Translations under genes and position numbers: made by a program
Assembly (NCBI RefSeq): GCF_009765275.1
Contig: NZ_VOPH01000003.1
Location: forward strand, 678,201 to 742,200
Reading direction: 5' to 3'
Length of the DNA stretch: 64,000 nucleotides
Source of the DNA: Chachezhania sediminis
GTDB lineage: Bacteria; Pseudomonadota; Alphaproteobacteria; Rhodobacterales; Rhodobacteraceae
The notes under the pieces: generated by a model
What the model was told of the DNA's origin: nothing
The model's input: the letters and a program-made list of their open reading frames with translations, nothing else
Databases searched by the model: none
In this document: in pieces, positions 33,337 through 42,004 of the stretch
Layout of the letters: every line of letters starts with the position of its first letter
Position numbering within the stretch: the stretch's first letter is position 1

Positions 33337-33681
33337 ATGTCCGACACGATCACCTGGGTGATGGAGGCCGCGGTGTCCGAGGGCACCCGCGCCGACCTGA
33401 CCGCCCTGATGCAGGAGATGGTGGCCCATGTCCGTGCCACCGAACCGGGCTGTGTCCTATATGACTGGTTCATCAGCCCGGACGGCACGACCTGCCACAT
33501 CCTGGAAAGCTATGCCGACGACGCTGCACTGCTGACCCATGTGGTGGGTTTCAATGCCCGCTATGCGGGGTGGCTCTTCGGTTTGATCCGCCCGCAAAGG
33601 ATGACGGTCTACGGCGCCCCCTCGGCCGAGGCGCGCGCGGCCATCGCCCCGCTGCGCCCGGTCTATATGGAGCGCCTCTGA
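33337..33681 (+). CDS. ABM-domain monooxygenase-like protein
   Basis: This 114-residue protein has the antibiotic biosynthesis monooxygenase dimeric ferredoxin-like fold: EGTRADLTALMQEMVAHVRATEPGCVLYDW followed by HILESYADDAALLTH. Such small cofactor-free proteins include quinol monooxygenases (YgiN) and also proteins of unknown function in catabolic operons. It lies 13 bases after dctM and closes the operon before a terminator hairpin. A role in oxidising a phenolic or quinol product is inference. Confidence 0.82.
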   Translation: MSDTITWVMEAAVSEGTRADLTALMQEMVAHVRATEPGCVLYDWFISPDGTTCHILESYADDAALLTHVVGFNARYAGWLFGLIRPQRMTVYGAPSAEARAAIAPLRPVYMERL

Positions 33682-33766
33682 AGAAGAGATGTGCCGAAAT
33701 CCGGCGCAGTTCGTGATCTCCGCCGGATCGGTCACAGCGGGATCGGTCGGGGCCCACGGGCTGCGG

Positions 33767-33789
33767 GGCCGCCGCCTTGTACGGCGGCC
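33767..33789. terminator. Bidirectional hairpin between ABM gene and glycosyltransferase
   Basis: GGCCGCCG at 33767-33774 pairs with CGGCGGCC at 33782-33789 across a 7-base loop, the right arm touching the stop codon of the convergent glycosyltransferase gene. Confidence 0.6.
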
Positions 33790-34889
33790 TAGTCCAGCAC
33801 CGGCACGGCGGACAGCCGCTGGATCAGATCGCGGGGCAGCGTGCTCAGCCCTTCGTCGAAATCCTGGCGGCTCAGCATGTTCAGGTGCCGCGACAGCAGC
33901 TTGCGGCCCGGATCCGTGATGTCGGCATAGAAGGCCGCCATGTCCTCGCGCGATCGCAGCTCGGCGATCTTGGCCCGGTGGCGCGCGACCGCTTCGGCAT
34001 GGGCGGCGGCGACGCCGGGCAGCGCGTCCAGACCCGCGCGGGCCGCATCGCGCCGTGCATCGTGGCGGCGGATGCTGTCCGACCGTTCCATGTTGAAGTT
34101 CATCCGCAGCCAGTAGGCCAGACCCTGGTCGCGGCTGACATGGTTCACCCGGCCCCGGTCGCGCTTGACCAGAAAGCTTTCGGCCGACCGGACGGCATAG
34201 TGGTTCAGCGTCACCATGGCATAGCCGTGATCGCGGATGCCGAAGCGCCAGCCGCTTTCCAGGAACTCCTCGTGCACGGGCGTACCCGAGCCGTTGACCC
34301 ATCGCAGGGGCAGGTCCATGTCGGGCCCATAGGGGCGGTGCACCCCGATCTTGCCGAAACGGCCACCGCCGGCGGTCAGGCCGCGGAACAGGGTCTTGAT
34401 CGCCCAGGCCTGGATCGGCGCGGGACAGAATTCCGGGGCGCAGCGGGTGAATTGTCCGGCCAGAGGCGCATCGGCGAAGATGTCGACGTCATTGTTGCCG
34501 AACAGGCGCCACTGCATCGACACGGCATCGGCCTGACCGGTCGCATCGAACAGCGCCTCAAGCGTGCCGTCGCCGACGTGGACATCGACATATTCGTCGA
34601 CATCGGCCACCATCAGCCATTCCGCCTGCTGGACCAGGGGCAGCTGGCCCGCAAAGCGCAGGGCGCCCAGCTGGGGGTTGGGGGCCTTCTTCATCTGAAG
34701 ATAGGGGTTGTCCATCCGGGTGACGACGCCGGCATCGGCCAGGCGGTCCAGAAGCTCCACCGTGCCGTCGTCGCAATCGTTGGTGAAGACCAGGAAATGG
34801 TCGAAACCCGTGCCCAGGTGATGGGCAATCCAGTCCAGGATGAAGGGCCCTTCGTTCTTCATGCAGGTGACGATCATGCGCCGCGCCAT
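33789..34889 (-). CDS. Glycosyltransferase family 2-like protein (Glyco_tranf_2_4 type)
   Basis: This 366-residue protein has the N-terminal CMKNEGPFILDWIAHHLG typical of Glyco_tranf_2_4 proteins, the divalent-cation motif ADVDEYVDVHVGD, then FTRCAPEFCPAP, KIGVHRPYG, RWVNGSG and VKRDRGRVNH. All of these recur in the third domain of the 1473-residue protein upstream, so it is a stand-alone paralogue of that domain. Only two bases separate its ATG from the upstream stop. No membrane segment or signal is visible, so it should be cytoplasmic and act on a nucleotide-sugar donor. The product (capsule, LPS or protein glycan) is unknown. Confidence 0.85.
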   Translation of the reverse strand: MARRMIVTCMKNEGPFILDWIAHHLGTGFDHFLVFTNDCDDGTVELLDRLADAGVVTRMDNPYLQMKKAPNPQLGALRFAGQLPLVQQAEWLMVADVDEYVDVHVGDGTLEALFDATGQADAVSMQWRLFGNNDVDIFADAPLAGQFTRCAPEFCPAPIQAWAIKTLFRGLTAGGGRFGKIGVHRPYGPDMDLPLRWVNGSGTPVHEEFLESGWRFGIRDHGYAMVTLNHYAVRSAESFLVKRDRGRVNHVSRDQGLAYWLRMNFNMERSDSIRRHDARRDAARAGLDALPGVAAAHAEAVARHRAKIAELRSREDMAAFYADITDPGRKLLSRHLNMLSRQDFDEGLSTLPRDLIQRLSAVPVLD

Positions 34890-34891
34890 GA

Positions 34892-37800
34892 TCAGCCCTC
34901 TGCCGTCATGCCAAGATCGGCCAGGATGCGTTCGCGTGTGGCGCGGATGTTGCGCGCGTTGCGCCGGGCCAGGGTGTAGTCGCACACCCTCAGCGCCAGC
35001 CGCAGGTGGCCGCGGCGTTCGGCTTCCATCAGCAGGTCGTGCTGATAGCGGGGCAGGTCGCGCCGGGCCCGCATCAGGCGATAGAAGTGGGCGTCGTCCA
35101 GCGTGCCGTCCAGCATGTTCTTCAGGATCGGTTTCAGGATGTTCATCTGAACGAAGGCATTGGGCAGCTGATGCCCGAAGAACGGCATGCGCAGATGGCG
35201 CAGGGCCGGCCCGGCCAGCCGTTCGGTCTGGGCGCTGTCCGGTGCGAAATAGGGGTCGGAGATCACGACCACATCCCGCGCATGATCCAGCGTCCCGGGA
35301 TCCGCCGCGTCGCCATAACGGTCGGTCCAGTCCAGCTTCTGGGTCCAGCCCCAGCGGGTGTCGTCGGGCATCCTGGTCGGGTCCAGCGTGCTTTGCGGTG
35401 CGATCGCCAGAACCCGTGCGCCCGGGGCGCAGCGGGAATAGGTCAGCGCCGCGAAGCCGCCCATGGAGGCGCCATAGAACAGTACTTCGTCGAACTGGGA
35501 AAAGAACTGCTGGTCGCGCAGGGCGTCGAAGGCATCGTGGACAAAGCCGTGCCGGAACCAGTTCCGCTGGCTGGCCATGACCCCCAGCACCGAAGCGCCA
35601 AGCCCCTCCGACAGGAACTCGTGCCCCCAGGGCCACCGCTGTTCCTCGGTGCGCACAACGTGGAGGTTGTCGAAGGTCACCACCAGCTTGCGCGACCCGG
35701 GCATGAACATCAGCGCATTCTCCGGCCCTTCCCAGAAGAAGCCGCCGTTCTGGGCGACGTGGCGGCGCGCCTCGGAATAGCGAGGAGCGCCGGCGCCGTC
35801 GCCGAAGATCGGGGGCTGCGGCATGCCGGGCTGGAAACCGGCTCCGGTAACGGCCGGCGAGACGGGTACCGCCATTGGCGTATCCGCCGCGACGACCACG
35901 GTTTGCCCGAGTGCCACGGGCGCAGGATCTGCCACCGGGGCCGCGACCGGCGTCGGGGCCGCCACGGGCGGCATGACCGGGACATAGGGTGTGCCGGATT
36001 GCGCGGCCTCTATCATCGCGACGAGGTCAGCCAGGCGTGCCTCGCGCTGCGCCTCTGTCATGCCTTCGGCTTCGGGCTCGGGGATGGCGACGCCGGGACC
36101 GTCGTCCTGCGCCTGGTCCTCGTCGTCCTCGCCTTCGGACTTGGTCAGATAGATTGCATCCGGGTAGGGCACATCGGTGATCCGGCGGTAGAGCTCGGCA
36201 TAGCCTTCGTCGGCGCGCAGGCTGTCGATCTTGGCGCGGTGCCAGTCGACTGCCTGCCGGTGCAGGGCGGCCAGCGCCGGGTCGGCCATCAGCGCATCCA
36301 GCGCGGCGTTCAGCATCGGCAGGCGGGCATGCATCCGGTCGTCGGCCTCGGTCGCATAGTTCCGCCGCGCCCAGTAATCGATGCCCTGGTCCTGATCGGT
36401 ATGGTTCACCCGGCCGCGGTCGCGCTTCACCAGAAAGCTTTCGGCGGACCGCAGGACATAGTGGTTCAGCGTCGCCAGCCGATATCCCAGCGACCGCTTG
36501 GTCGACCGCCAGCCGTTGTTGGTCAGCAGCATCTCGGGCATCTTGCGGCCCGATCCGTTGACCCAGCGCACGCGGTCGACGGCCTCTTCGTCCTCGATAT
36601 GCATTGGGCGGTGGACGCCGATCCTGGTATAGGGGGCCGAACGGTGGATCATCGACTTGAAGCCCCAGCCCAGCCGCGGCTTCGGGATGAATTCCGGGGC
36701 GCAGCGGGTGAACTGTTCGATCACCGGGCGGTCTTCGTAGCCGTGGACGCCGCCGTTGCCGAAAAACTTCCACGTGAAGGAAATCACGTTGGGATCGTTC
36801 GTCGCGCGGAACAGGTCGGCAAAGGTGCCGTCACCCACGTGGATGTTCACGAATTCGTCCACGTCGATGGTCAGCACCCAGTCGGCGTTCTGGATCACGG
36901 GCCGGGTCATCGCGTCCTTCAGCGCCACGTGCTGCGGCTTGTTCTTGCTGTCCTTGTTCCAGGGATTGTCCACCCGTGTGACGATGCCCATCTCGTCCAG
37001 CCGGTTCAGGATGTCGTTCGTGTTGTCGGTGCAGTCGTTGGTGTAGACAAGGAAGTGCTTCACCCCGATGGCGCGGTGATAGGCGATCCATTCCAGGATG
37101 AACGGCCCTTCGTTCTTCATCGAGGTCAGGACGACGATGTTGTCGTGGCTGATTGGCTGGTCCAGCGGCGGCAGGCCGTCGGTCAGGGTGCCGGTGCGGC
37201 CTTCCAGGCTGTCGATGGCCCGCTGGAACGGAGCCGTCTGCTGCAACTGCATGACCGGCATGTCGCCCGCGGCCGTCGGCAGGTTCACCGAGACAGAGGC
37301 ACCGGCGATCTGTGTGGAATGCGCGGTCCCGCCTGCCTGGTCGGCCGGCAATTCGGCCTGCGCCGTGCCGGCCGCCCGGACAGCCTTGGCGGCAGTCTTG
37401 GGGGCCGCCTTGGGGTCCGCTTTCGGCTCGGGCGTGTCCTCGGCCTTCGCCGCCTGCATCGAAGGCGGCGGCACGTCTGGGATCAGCGCCTTCACCGGGT
37501 CGATCCCGTGGCGCAGCAGGGCGCGTCCCAGGAAGCTGTCGGGATGCGGCACGCCATGTTCGTCGGTGATGATCCGGCGACGGATGCGGCGGTTCCACAA
37601 GTGCACCGCATAGCAACCGTCATCCAGCTGCCGGTCGATGATGTCGCCCGGCTCCAGCAGTTGCCGCCGCTTCTTGAACGAGATCGGGTAGAAGGCCATC
37701 TGCGGCAGCGCCTCCGCGATCTCGCCGGTCTTTTCCAGGAAATAGGTCATCGCCGAGGGGCCCCAGACGCCCCATTTCAGCTCGGTCACATGCACCGGCT

Positions 37801-39313
37801 TTCCGGCGGCCTTCAGCGCTTCCAGCTCGGCGATCTCTGCCGCCGAATGCCAGGGCGGGATCGGGTATTCGTCGCGGCAGAAATCGGACAGTTCGGCCAG
37901 CGCACGGGACCCCTTCGGAAAGCCCAGAACGGCGCCGCAGACCAGCTTGCCCGGCTTTTCCCAGCCATAGACATGCTTGGACGGGAACCGCCACGGCTTC
38001 ATGCACAGCACGTCCGCGTCGATCCAGATCACGTCCTCGAGCTCGATCATCTTGTAGCGGAACAGGTCCGAATGCAGCGCGGGAGAGCCGCTGTCCTTGT
38101 GCTTGATGTAATTCTCGATCGGGAAGACGTCGTTGGCGTCGCGGACCTCGATCCCCTCGGGCACGCCGGTCACCTCGCCATAGGTGTAAAGCACCGTGCG
38201 GTGGCCGAAATCGAGGAAGCTCTTCAGGCAGAGCTGTTCCAGGAAACACAGTGACCCGCCGATCCACAGCGACGCGACGGTCGGCAGGGTCGGGTCGATC
38301 GCTACCGGATTTGCCGCCTGTCGGGCCAGCACGCCGGGAAGGGCCTGGGCATAGACCTGGCCGCGCGCGGCGCCCTCGGCATCCAGCGGACGCGGTTTCG
38401 GGGCGGCTTCGGCGGCGGGGGCTGCCTTGGGTTTCGGGGCGACTTGCGGGGTGGGTGCCACGGGCTTTGCCTCCTCGGCATGGGGCGGTTCTTCGGGGAT
38501 CGGCGCGTCCTGGGGGTCGATGCCGTGCCGGTCCAGCATCCGCCCCAGCCAGCTGGCCGGTTTCGGGACACCGTTTTCGAATTCCAGCAACCGTTGCCGC
38601 AGACGCCGGTTCCACAGGTGGACGCCATAGGTGCCATCGCCCAGCCGCCGGTCGATCCGGTCGTCGGGGCGCAGCAGGTCGCGCCGGTCCTTGAAGTCCA
38701 CGGGATAGAAGGTTTCCTGCGGCTTGCAGTATTCGATTTCCAGCGTTTCGCGCAGGAAGTGGGTCAGGGCAGAAGGCCCCCAGACGCCCCATCTCAGCTC
38801 GCTGACATGGACGGGTGCGCCGACGGCGCGGGCCGCTTCCAGGCGGATGCGCTCAGGGTTCTGGGCCCAGGGCGGGATCGGGTATTCGTTCCGGCAGAAA
38901 TCGTTCAGCCGCTTCAGCGTGCGCGAGAACCGGGGCAGGCCCAGCACCGCGTTGCAGACCTGCTTGCCCGGCGTTTCCCAGCCGAAGATGAACTGGCCAT
39001 CGAAATCCCAGGGCTTAATGCACAGCACGTCCGCATCCACCCAGACCACGTTTTGCAGCTCCAGCATCTTGTAGCGGAAGGCATCGGCATGGAATGCGGG
39101 CGATCCCGTGGCGCGGTGGCGGATGATCGTGTCGGTGGGAAAGATCGCCTCGGCATCCATCACCTCGACCCCGGCCGGGGCATTCCCGACCTCGCGCCCA
39201 TAGGTGTAAAGGATCGTCCGGTGCCCGTGATCCACGAAGGATTGCAGGCAAAGCTGTTCAAGGTAGCTGAGATTGCCGCCGATCCACAGGGACGCAATGG
39301 TGGGCAGGGTCAT
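34892..39313 (-). CDS. Four-domain protein: two tandem GT-A-like domains, a GT2 domain and an alpha/beta hydrolase domain
   Basis: A single 1473-residue frame. Residues 1-265 and 342-605 are two similar domains, each starting PTIASLWIGG / PTVASLWIGG and containing HRT-LYTYG, an acceptor-type loop (RATGSPAFHADAFRYK / KDSGSPALHSDLFRYK), a DxD motif (VDADVLC, Asp93/95; IDADVLC, Asp432/434), EYPIPPW and GVHLWNRR / AVHLWNRR. They resemble capsular-polysaccharide or sugar-binding DxD transferases. Ala/Pro/Lys-rich linkers (about 270-340 and 610-720) lead to a Glyco_tranf_2_4 domain (725-1050) with SMKNEGPFILEWIAYH and IDVDEFVNIHVGD. After an acidic and Pro/Ala/Val-rich linker (1058-1170) comes an alpha/beta hydrolase-like domain (1185-1473) with FYGASMGGFAA (Ser1283), DPYF (Asp1353) and FFGHQLP (His1381). 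ATG 39313 begins the first domain directly; an in-frame ATG at 39424 would add a non-conserved 37 residues. The frame is uninterrupted, so the fusion is real in this sequence. Confidence 0.85.
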   Translation of the reverse strand: MTLPTIASLWIGGNLSYLEQLCLQSFVDHGHRTILYTYGREVGNAPAGVEVMDAEAIFPTDTIIRHRATGSPAFHADAFRYKMLELQNVVWVDADVLCIKPWDFDGQFIFGWETPGKQVCNAVLGLPRFSRTLKRLNDFCRNEYPIPPWAQNPERIRLEAARAVGAPVHVSELRWGVWGPSALTHFLRETLEIEYCKPQETFYPVDFKDRRDLLRPDDRIDRRLGDGTYGVHLWNRRLRQRLLEFENGVPKPASWLGRMLDRHGIDPQDAPIPEEPPHAEEAKPVAPTPQVAPKPKAAPAAEAAPKPRPLDAEGAARGQVYAQALPGVLARQAANPVAIDPTLPTVASLWIGGSLCFLEQLCLKSFLDFGHRTVLYTYGEVTGVPEGIEVRDANDVFPIENYIKHKDSGSPALHSDLFRYKMIELEDVIWIDADVLCMKPWRFPSKHVYGWEKPGKLVCGAVLGFPKGSRALAELSDFCRDEYPIPPWHSAAEIAELEALKAAGKPVHVTELKWGVWGPSAMTYFLEKTGEIAEALPQMAFYPISFKKRRQLLEPGDIIDRQLDDGCYAVHLWNRRIRRRIITDEHGVPHPDSFLGRALLRHGIDPVKALIPDVPPPSMQAAKAEDTPEPKADPKAAPKTAAKAVRAAGTAQAELPADQAGGTAHSTQIAGASVSVNLPTAAGDMPVMQLQQTAPFQRAIDSLEGRTGTLTDGLPPLDQPISHDNIVVLTSMKNEGPFILEWIAYHRAIGVKHFLVYTNDCTDNTNDILNRLDEMGIVTRVDNPWNKDSKNKPQHVALKDAMTRPVIQNADWVLTIDVDEFVNIHVGDGTFADLFRATNDPNVISFTWKFFGNGGVHGYEDRPVIEQFTRCAPEFIPKPRLGWGFKSMIHRSAPYTRIGVHRPMHIEDEEAVDRVRWVNGSGRKMPEMLLTNNGWRSTKRSLGYRLATLNHYVLRSAESFLVKRDRGRVNHTDQDQGIDYWARRNYATEADDRMHARLPMLNAALDALMADPALAALHRQAVDWHRAKIDSLRADEGYAELYRRITDVPYPDAIYLTKSEGEDDEDQAQDDGPGVAIPEPEAEGMTEAQREARLADLVAMIEAAQSGTPYVPVMPPVAAPTPVAAPVADPAPVALGQTVVVAADTPMAVPVSPAVTGAGFQPGMPQPPIFGDGAGAPRYSEARRHVAQNGGFFWEGPENALMFMPGSRKLVVTFDNLHVVRTEEQRWPWGHEFLSEGLGASVLGVMASQRNWFRHGFVHDAFDALRDQQFFSQFDEVLFYGASMGGFAALTYSRCAPGARVLAIAPQSTLDPTRMPDDTRWGWTQKLDWTDRYGDAADPGTLDHARDVVVISDPYFAPDSAQTERLAGPALRHLRMPFFGHQLPNAFVQMNILKPILKNMLDGTLDDAHFYRLMRARRDLPRYQHDLLMEAERRGHLRLALRVCDYTLARRNARNIRATRERILADLGMTAEG

Positions 39314-39509
39314 CGGAGGTTCCGCGCGGTTGTGCAGGGCAGCGTTGTGCGCGGCCAGGCTAAGGGTTGCCGCCCGAACCGTCCAGAATCGCTTCGTTCC
39401 GATTGCTGGCCATTTCCGACGCAAGTTGGGCCATTTTTATCTGCCGTGGCGGGCCTGAACCACCCCTTTCGGCCCATTTTGCTAACAAGCCGGGCGGGTA
39501 GTGTTCATT

Positions 39510-40832
39510 TCACGCTTTTCGGAAGCGGCCCGGACGGAAGGGGTGGATGTCTTCGGACGGGGTGGCGCCGGTTGCCAGTTCCGCCGCGATCTGGCCCACG
39601 GCGGGGCCGATGCCGAAGCCATGGCCGGAAAAACCGGTGGCGATCACCAGCCCGGGGATCTTCGCTGCCGGACCCAGCACCGGCATTCCGTCCGGCGTGC
39701 CTTCGATAAAGCCCGACCAGTCCTGCACCGCCGTCATGTCCCGGAAGGCCGGGAAGGCGTCCAGAAGGCCCTGCCGCCCCATGGACAGGATCTGGGGATC
39801 GCCCGGCGGATCCAGCACGCGGATGCGTTCAAAGACGGTCTGGTCGGTGTCCTTCCACCGCCGGTCGTCCCGCCAGGCGGCCCGGAACCCCGCCAGCGAC
39901 CAGCGCAGGCGGATGATGTCGCGGTTCTGGCGCAGCATCGGCAGGAAATCGAAGAAATAGCGGATGTGATCGGGCGAGATGTCGGTCGTGTTCAAGCTGC
40001 GCCTTGCATAGGTCCATGTCCCGTCCAGCCGCTTGCGAAAGGTCACGTCCCTGGCGCTGCAGCAGATGTCGGGCGCATCGCCCACGCCTTCGACCTGGGC
40101 CACCGAGGCCCGCAGACGCAGTTGCGGCAGGCGCAGGCCCAGGTGGCGCAGGAACAGGGACGACCAGGCGCCGGTGGCCAGGATGACCGCATCGCAGGCG
40201 ACCGTGCCGCGTTCCGTCACCACGGCCGAAATCCTGCCGCCCGACCGTTCCACCCCGCGCACGGCGCAGCCGGTGAAGATCTTCGCGCCCTGCGTCCGCG
40301 CGCCCAGGGCAATGCCCGGCGCTGCGTGGAACGGTTCGGCACATCCGTCCGACGCCGTATAAAGCGCGCCGGCAAAGGGGCGGACGCAGCCGGGCAGCAA
40401 GGCCATCGTCTCGTCCGACGTCAGAATGCGGCTGTCGACGCCGGCGGGGCGGCCGATCTCGTCCCGCCATTTGCGGTGGTGTTCGACCTCGGCCTGGGTG
40501 TCGCAGGGATAGATCGATCCGTTGACGCGATAGCCCATCGCGTGCCCGGTACGGGCGTCCAGCGTGGGCCAGATCCCGTCGGCCATGATCGCCAGCCGGA
40601 TATCGGCGGCCTGCCGGCCCATCTTGCGGACCCAGCCCCAGTTCCGGCCCGACTGTTCGCCCGCGATCCTGCCCTTTTCGAACAGGCACACCGGCACGCC
40701 CTGTTCCGCCAGGACCAGCGCCGCCATCGCACCGACGATCCCGCCGCCGATGATTGCGACAGAGGTCCGTTCCGGCAGGTCGGAGTCGCCCTCCACGTGG
40801 GTCAGGCCGCGAAGCCGCATCCCGTCCGCCAT
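39510..40832 (-). CDS. FAD-dependent oxidoreductase (DadA/glycine-oxidase-like)
   Basis: This 440-residue DAO-type flavoprotein has the N-terminal FAD Rossmann motif VAIIGGGIVGAMAALVLAEQG followed by CLFEKG, and the C-terminal FSGHGFGIGPAVGQIAAEL seen in D-amino-acid and sarcosine oxidase relatives. It should oxidise a secondary amine or amino acid to an imine. ATG 40832 is preceded by a GGGAGATACGGGA purine-rich stretch. It lies downstream of the BMP-type ABC operon on the same strand, but a 227-base gap suggests its own promoter. Confidence 0.88.
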   Translation of the reverse strand: MADGMRLRGLTHVEGDSDLPERTSVAIIGGGIVGAMAALVLAEQGVPVCLFEKGRIAGEQSGRNWGWVRKMGRQAADIRLAIMADGIWPTLDARTGHAMGYRVNGSIYPCDTQAEVEHHRKWRDEIGRPAGVDSRILTSDETMALLPGCVRPFAGALYTASDGCAEPFHAAPGIALGARTQGAKIFTGCAVRGVERSGGRISAVVTERGTVACDAVILATGAWSSLFLRHLGLRLPQLRLRASVAQVEGVGDAPDICCSARDVTFRKRLDGTWTYARRSLNTTDISPDHIRYFFDFLPMLRQNRDIIRLRWSLAGFRAAWRDDRRWKDTDQTVFERIRVLDPPGDPQILSMGRQGLLDAFPAFRDMTAVQDWSGFIEGTPDGMPVLGPAAKIPGLVIATGFSGHGFGIGPAVGQIAAELATGATPSEDIHPFRPGRFRKA

Positions 40833-40968
40833 GTCCCGTATCTCCCGGTGTGTCAGATCCCGAAATGGGCGCTGTCTGGCGCGCCATCGGCGGCCGGTCC
40901 GGCCGGCGCCCTGCCGACACGCGGCTTTCCCGCCTCCACTACAGGAAGGGGACGGGGCAAGGACATGG

Positions 40969-40984
40969 TGAAAATGATGTTTCA
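40969..40984. promoter_or_regulatory. Small inverted repeat upstream of the oxidoreductase
   Basis: TGAAA and TTTCA are inverted around a 6-base ATGATG spacer, about 137 bases upstream of the oxidoreductase ATG, in an otherwise GC-rich gap. A weak operator candidate. Confidence 0.25.
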
Positions 40985-41059
40985 TCCGATCATTGGGGCG
41001 GTCATTCGCGGTGATCACGGGACCGGGCGACCGGACTCGGCGGGGTGGGCAGGGGCCCG

Positions 41060-42004
41060 CTAGCGTTCGCCCCGCCGATAGGGCTTCATCAGCGCCCGCG
41101 GCACGCGCGCGCGGCGGGACATGGCCACGAGCGCTACGATGGACAGGATGTAGGGCAGCATCAGGAACAGCTGATAGGGCACGGCCTTGCCCGCCACGGT
41201 CTGAAGCCGCAGCTGGTAGGCATCGAACAGCGCGAACAGCATTGCCCCCAGCAGTGCCCGCATCGGCCGCCACATGGAAAAGACGACCAGTGCGATGCAG
41301 ACCCAGCCGCGACCCTGCACCATGGTCGGAAAGAAGCTGGAGAACGCGGCCAGCGTCAGGTAAGCGCCGCCCACCGCCATCATCGCGCTGCCCGCACAGA
41401 CGGCGCCGATCCGGATCAGGATCGGGTCCAGTCCCTGCGCCTCGGCTGCATGGGGGTTTTCGCCCGTCATCCGGATTGCCAGGCCCAGCGGCGTGCGGTT
41501 CATCGTCCAGGCCACGACCAGCACCAGGACGATCGCCAGGTAGGTCAGCGGCGTCTGAGTGAAGAGCGTCGGGCCAAGGAACGGAATGTCCGACAGCCCC
41601 GGCACGGGCCAGGGCTGGAACGGTTCGACCGTGGGCGGCGTGCCCTGCACCGGCACGGCCAGCCGGAAAATGTAATAGCTGATCGACGAGGCAAATAGCG
41701 TGATCCCCAGCCCCGCCACGTGCTGGCTGAGCCCCAGCACCACCGCCAGCCCGGAATGCAGGAGCCCGAAGGCCATGCCGCAAAGGGCCGCCACCATGAC
41801 GCCGGTCCACAGGTCGGCGCCGAAGAAGACCGTCAGCCAGCCGATCATGGCGCCGAAGGTCATGATCCCCTCGATGCCGAGGTTCAGCACCCCGGCCCGT
41901 TCGCAGATCAGAGCGCCCAGCGTCCCGAAGACCAGCGGCGTCGCGATCCGCAGGGCGGACGACCACAGGCCGACGGTCAGCAGGATATCCAGATATTCGC
42001 TCAT
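41060..42004 (-). CDS. BMP-type ABC transporter permease 2
   Basis: This 314-residue BPD_transp_2 permease has about eight hydrophobic segments and the family segment GTLGALICERAGVLNLGIEGIM together with MNRTPLGLAIRMTGENPHAAEAQGL. It matches the second permease of nucleoside/simple-sugar importers such as Bacillus NupQ. ATG 42004 overlaps the stop of permease 1 (ATGA). Confidence 0.92.
   Translation of the reverse strand: MSEYLDILLTVGLWSSALRIATPLVFGTLGALICERAGVLNLGIEGIMTFGAMIGWLTVFFGADLWTGVMVAALCGMAFGLLHSGLAVVLGLSQHVAGLGITLFASSISYYIFRLAVPVQGTPPTVEPFQPWPVPGLSDIPFLGPTLFTQTPLTYLAIVLVLVVAWTMNRTPLGLAIRMTGENPHAAEAQGLDPILIRIGAVCAGSAMMAVGGAYLTLAAFSSFFPTMVQGRGWVCIALVVFSMWRPMRALLGAMLFALFDAYQLRLQTVAGKAVPYQLFLMLPYILSIVALVAMSRRARVPRALMKPYRRGER

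Noticed and set aside
35006..38254. 1082-residue plus-strand frame under the giant glycosyltransferase gene
   Set aside because: Antisense frame kept open by GC-skewed codons; His/Gly/Arg-rich, no start signal and no domain.
34892..39313. CRISPR or tandem DNA repeat in the duplicated glycosyltransferase region
   Set aside because: The similarity is between two diverged protein domains about 1 kb apart, not short regular DNA repeats with spacers.
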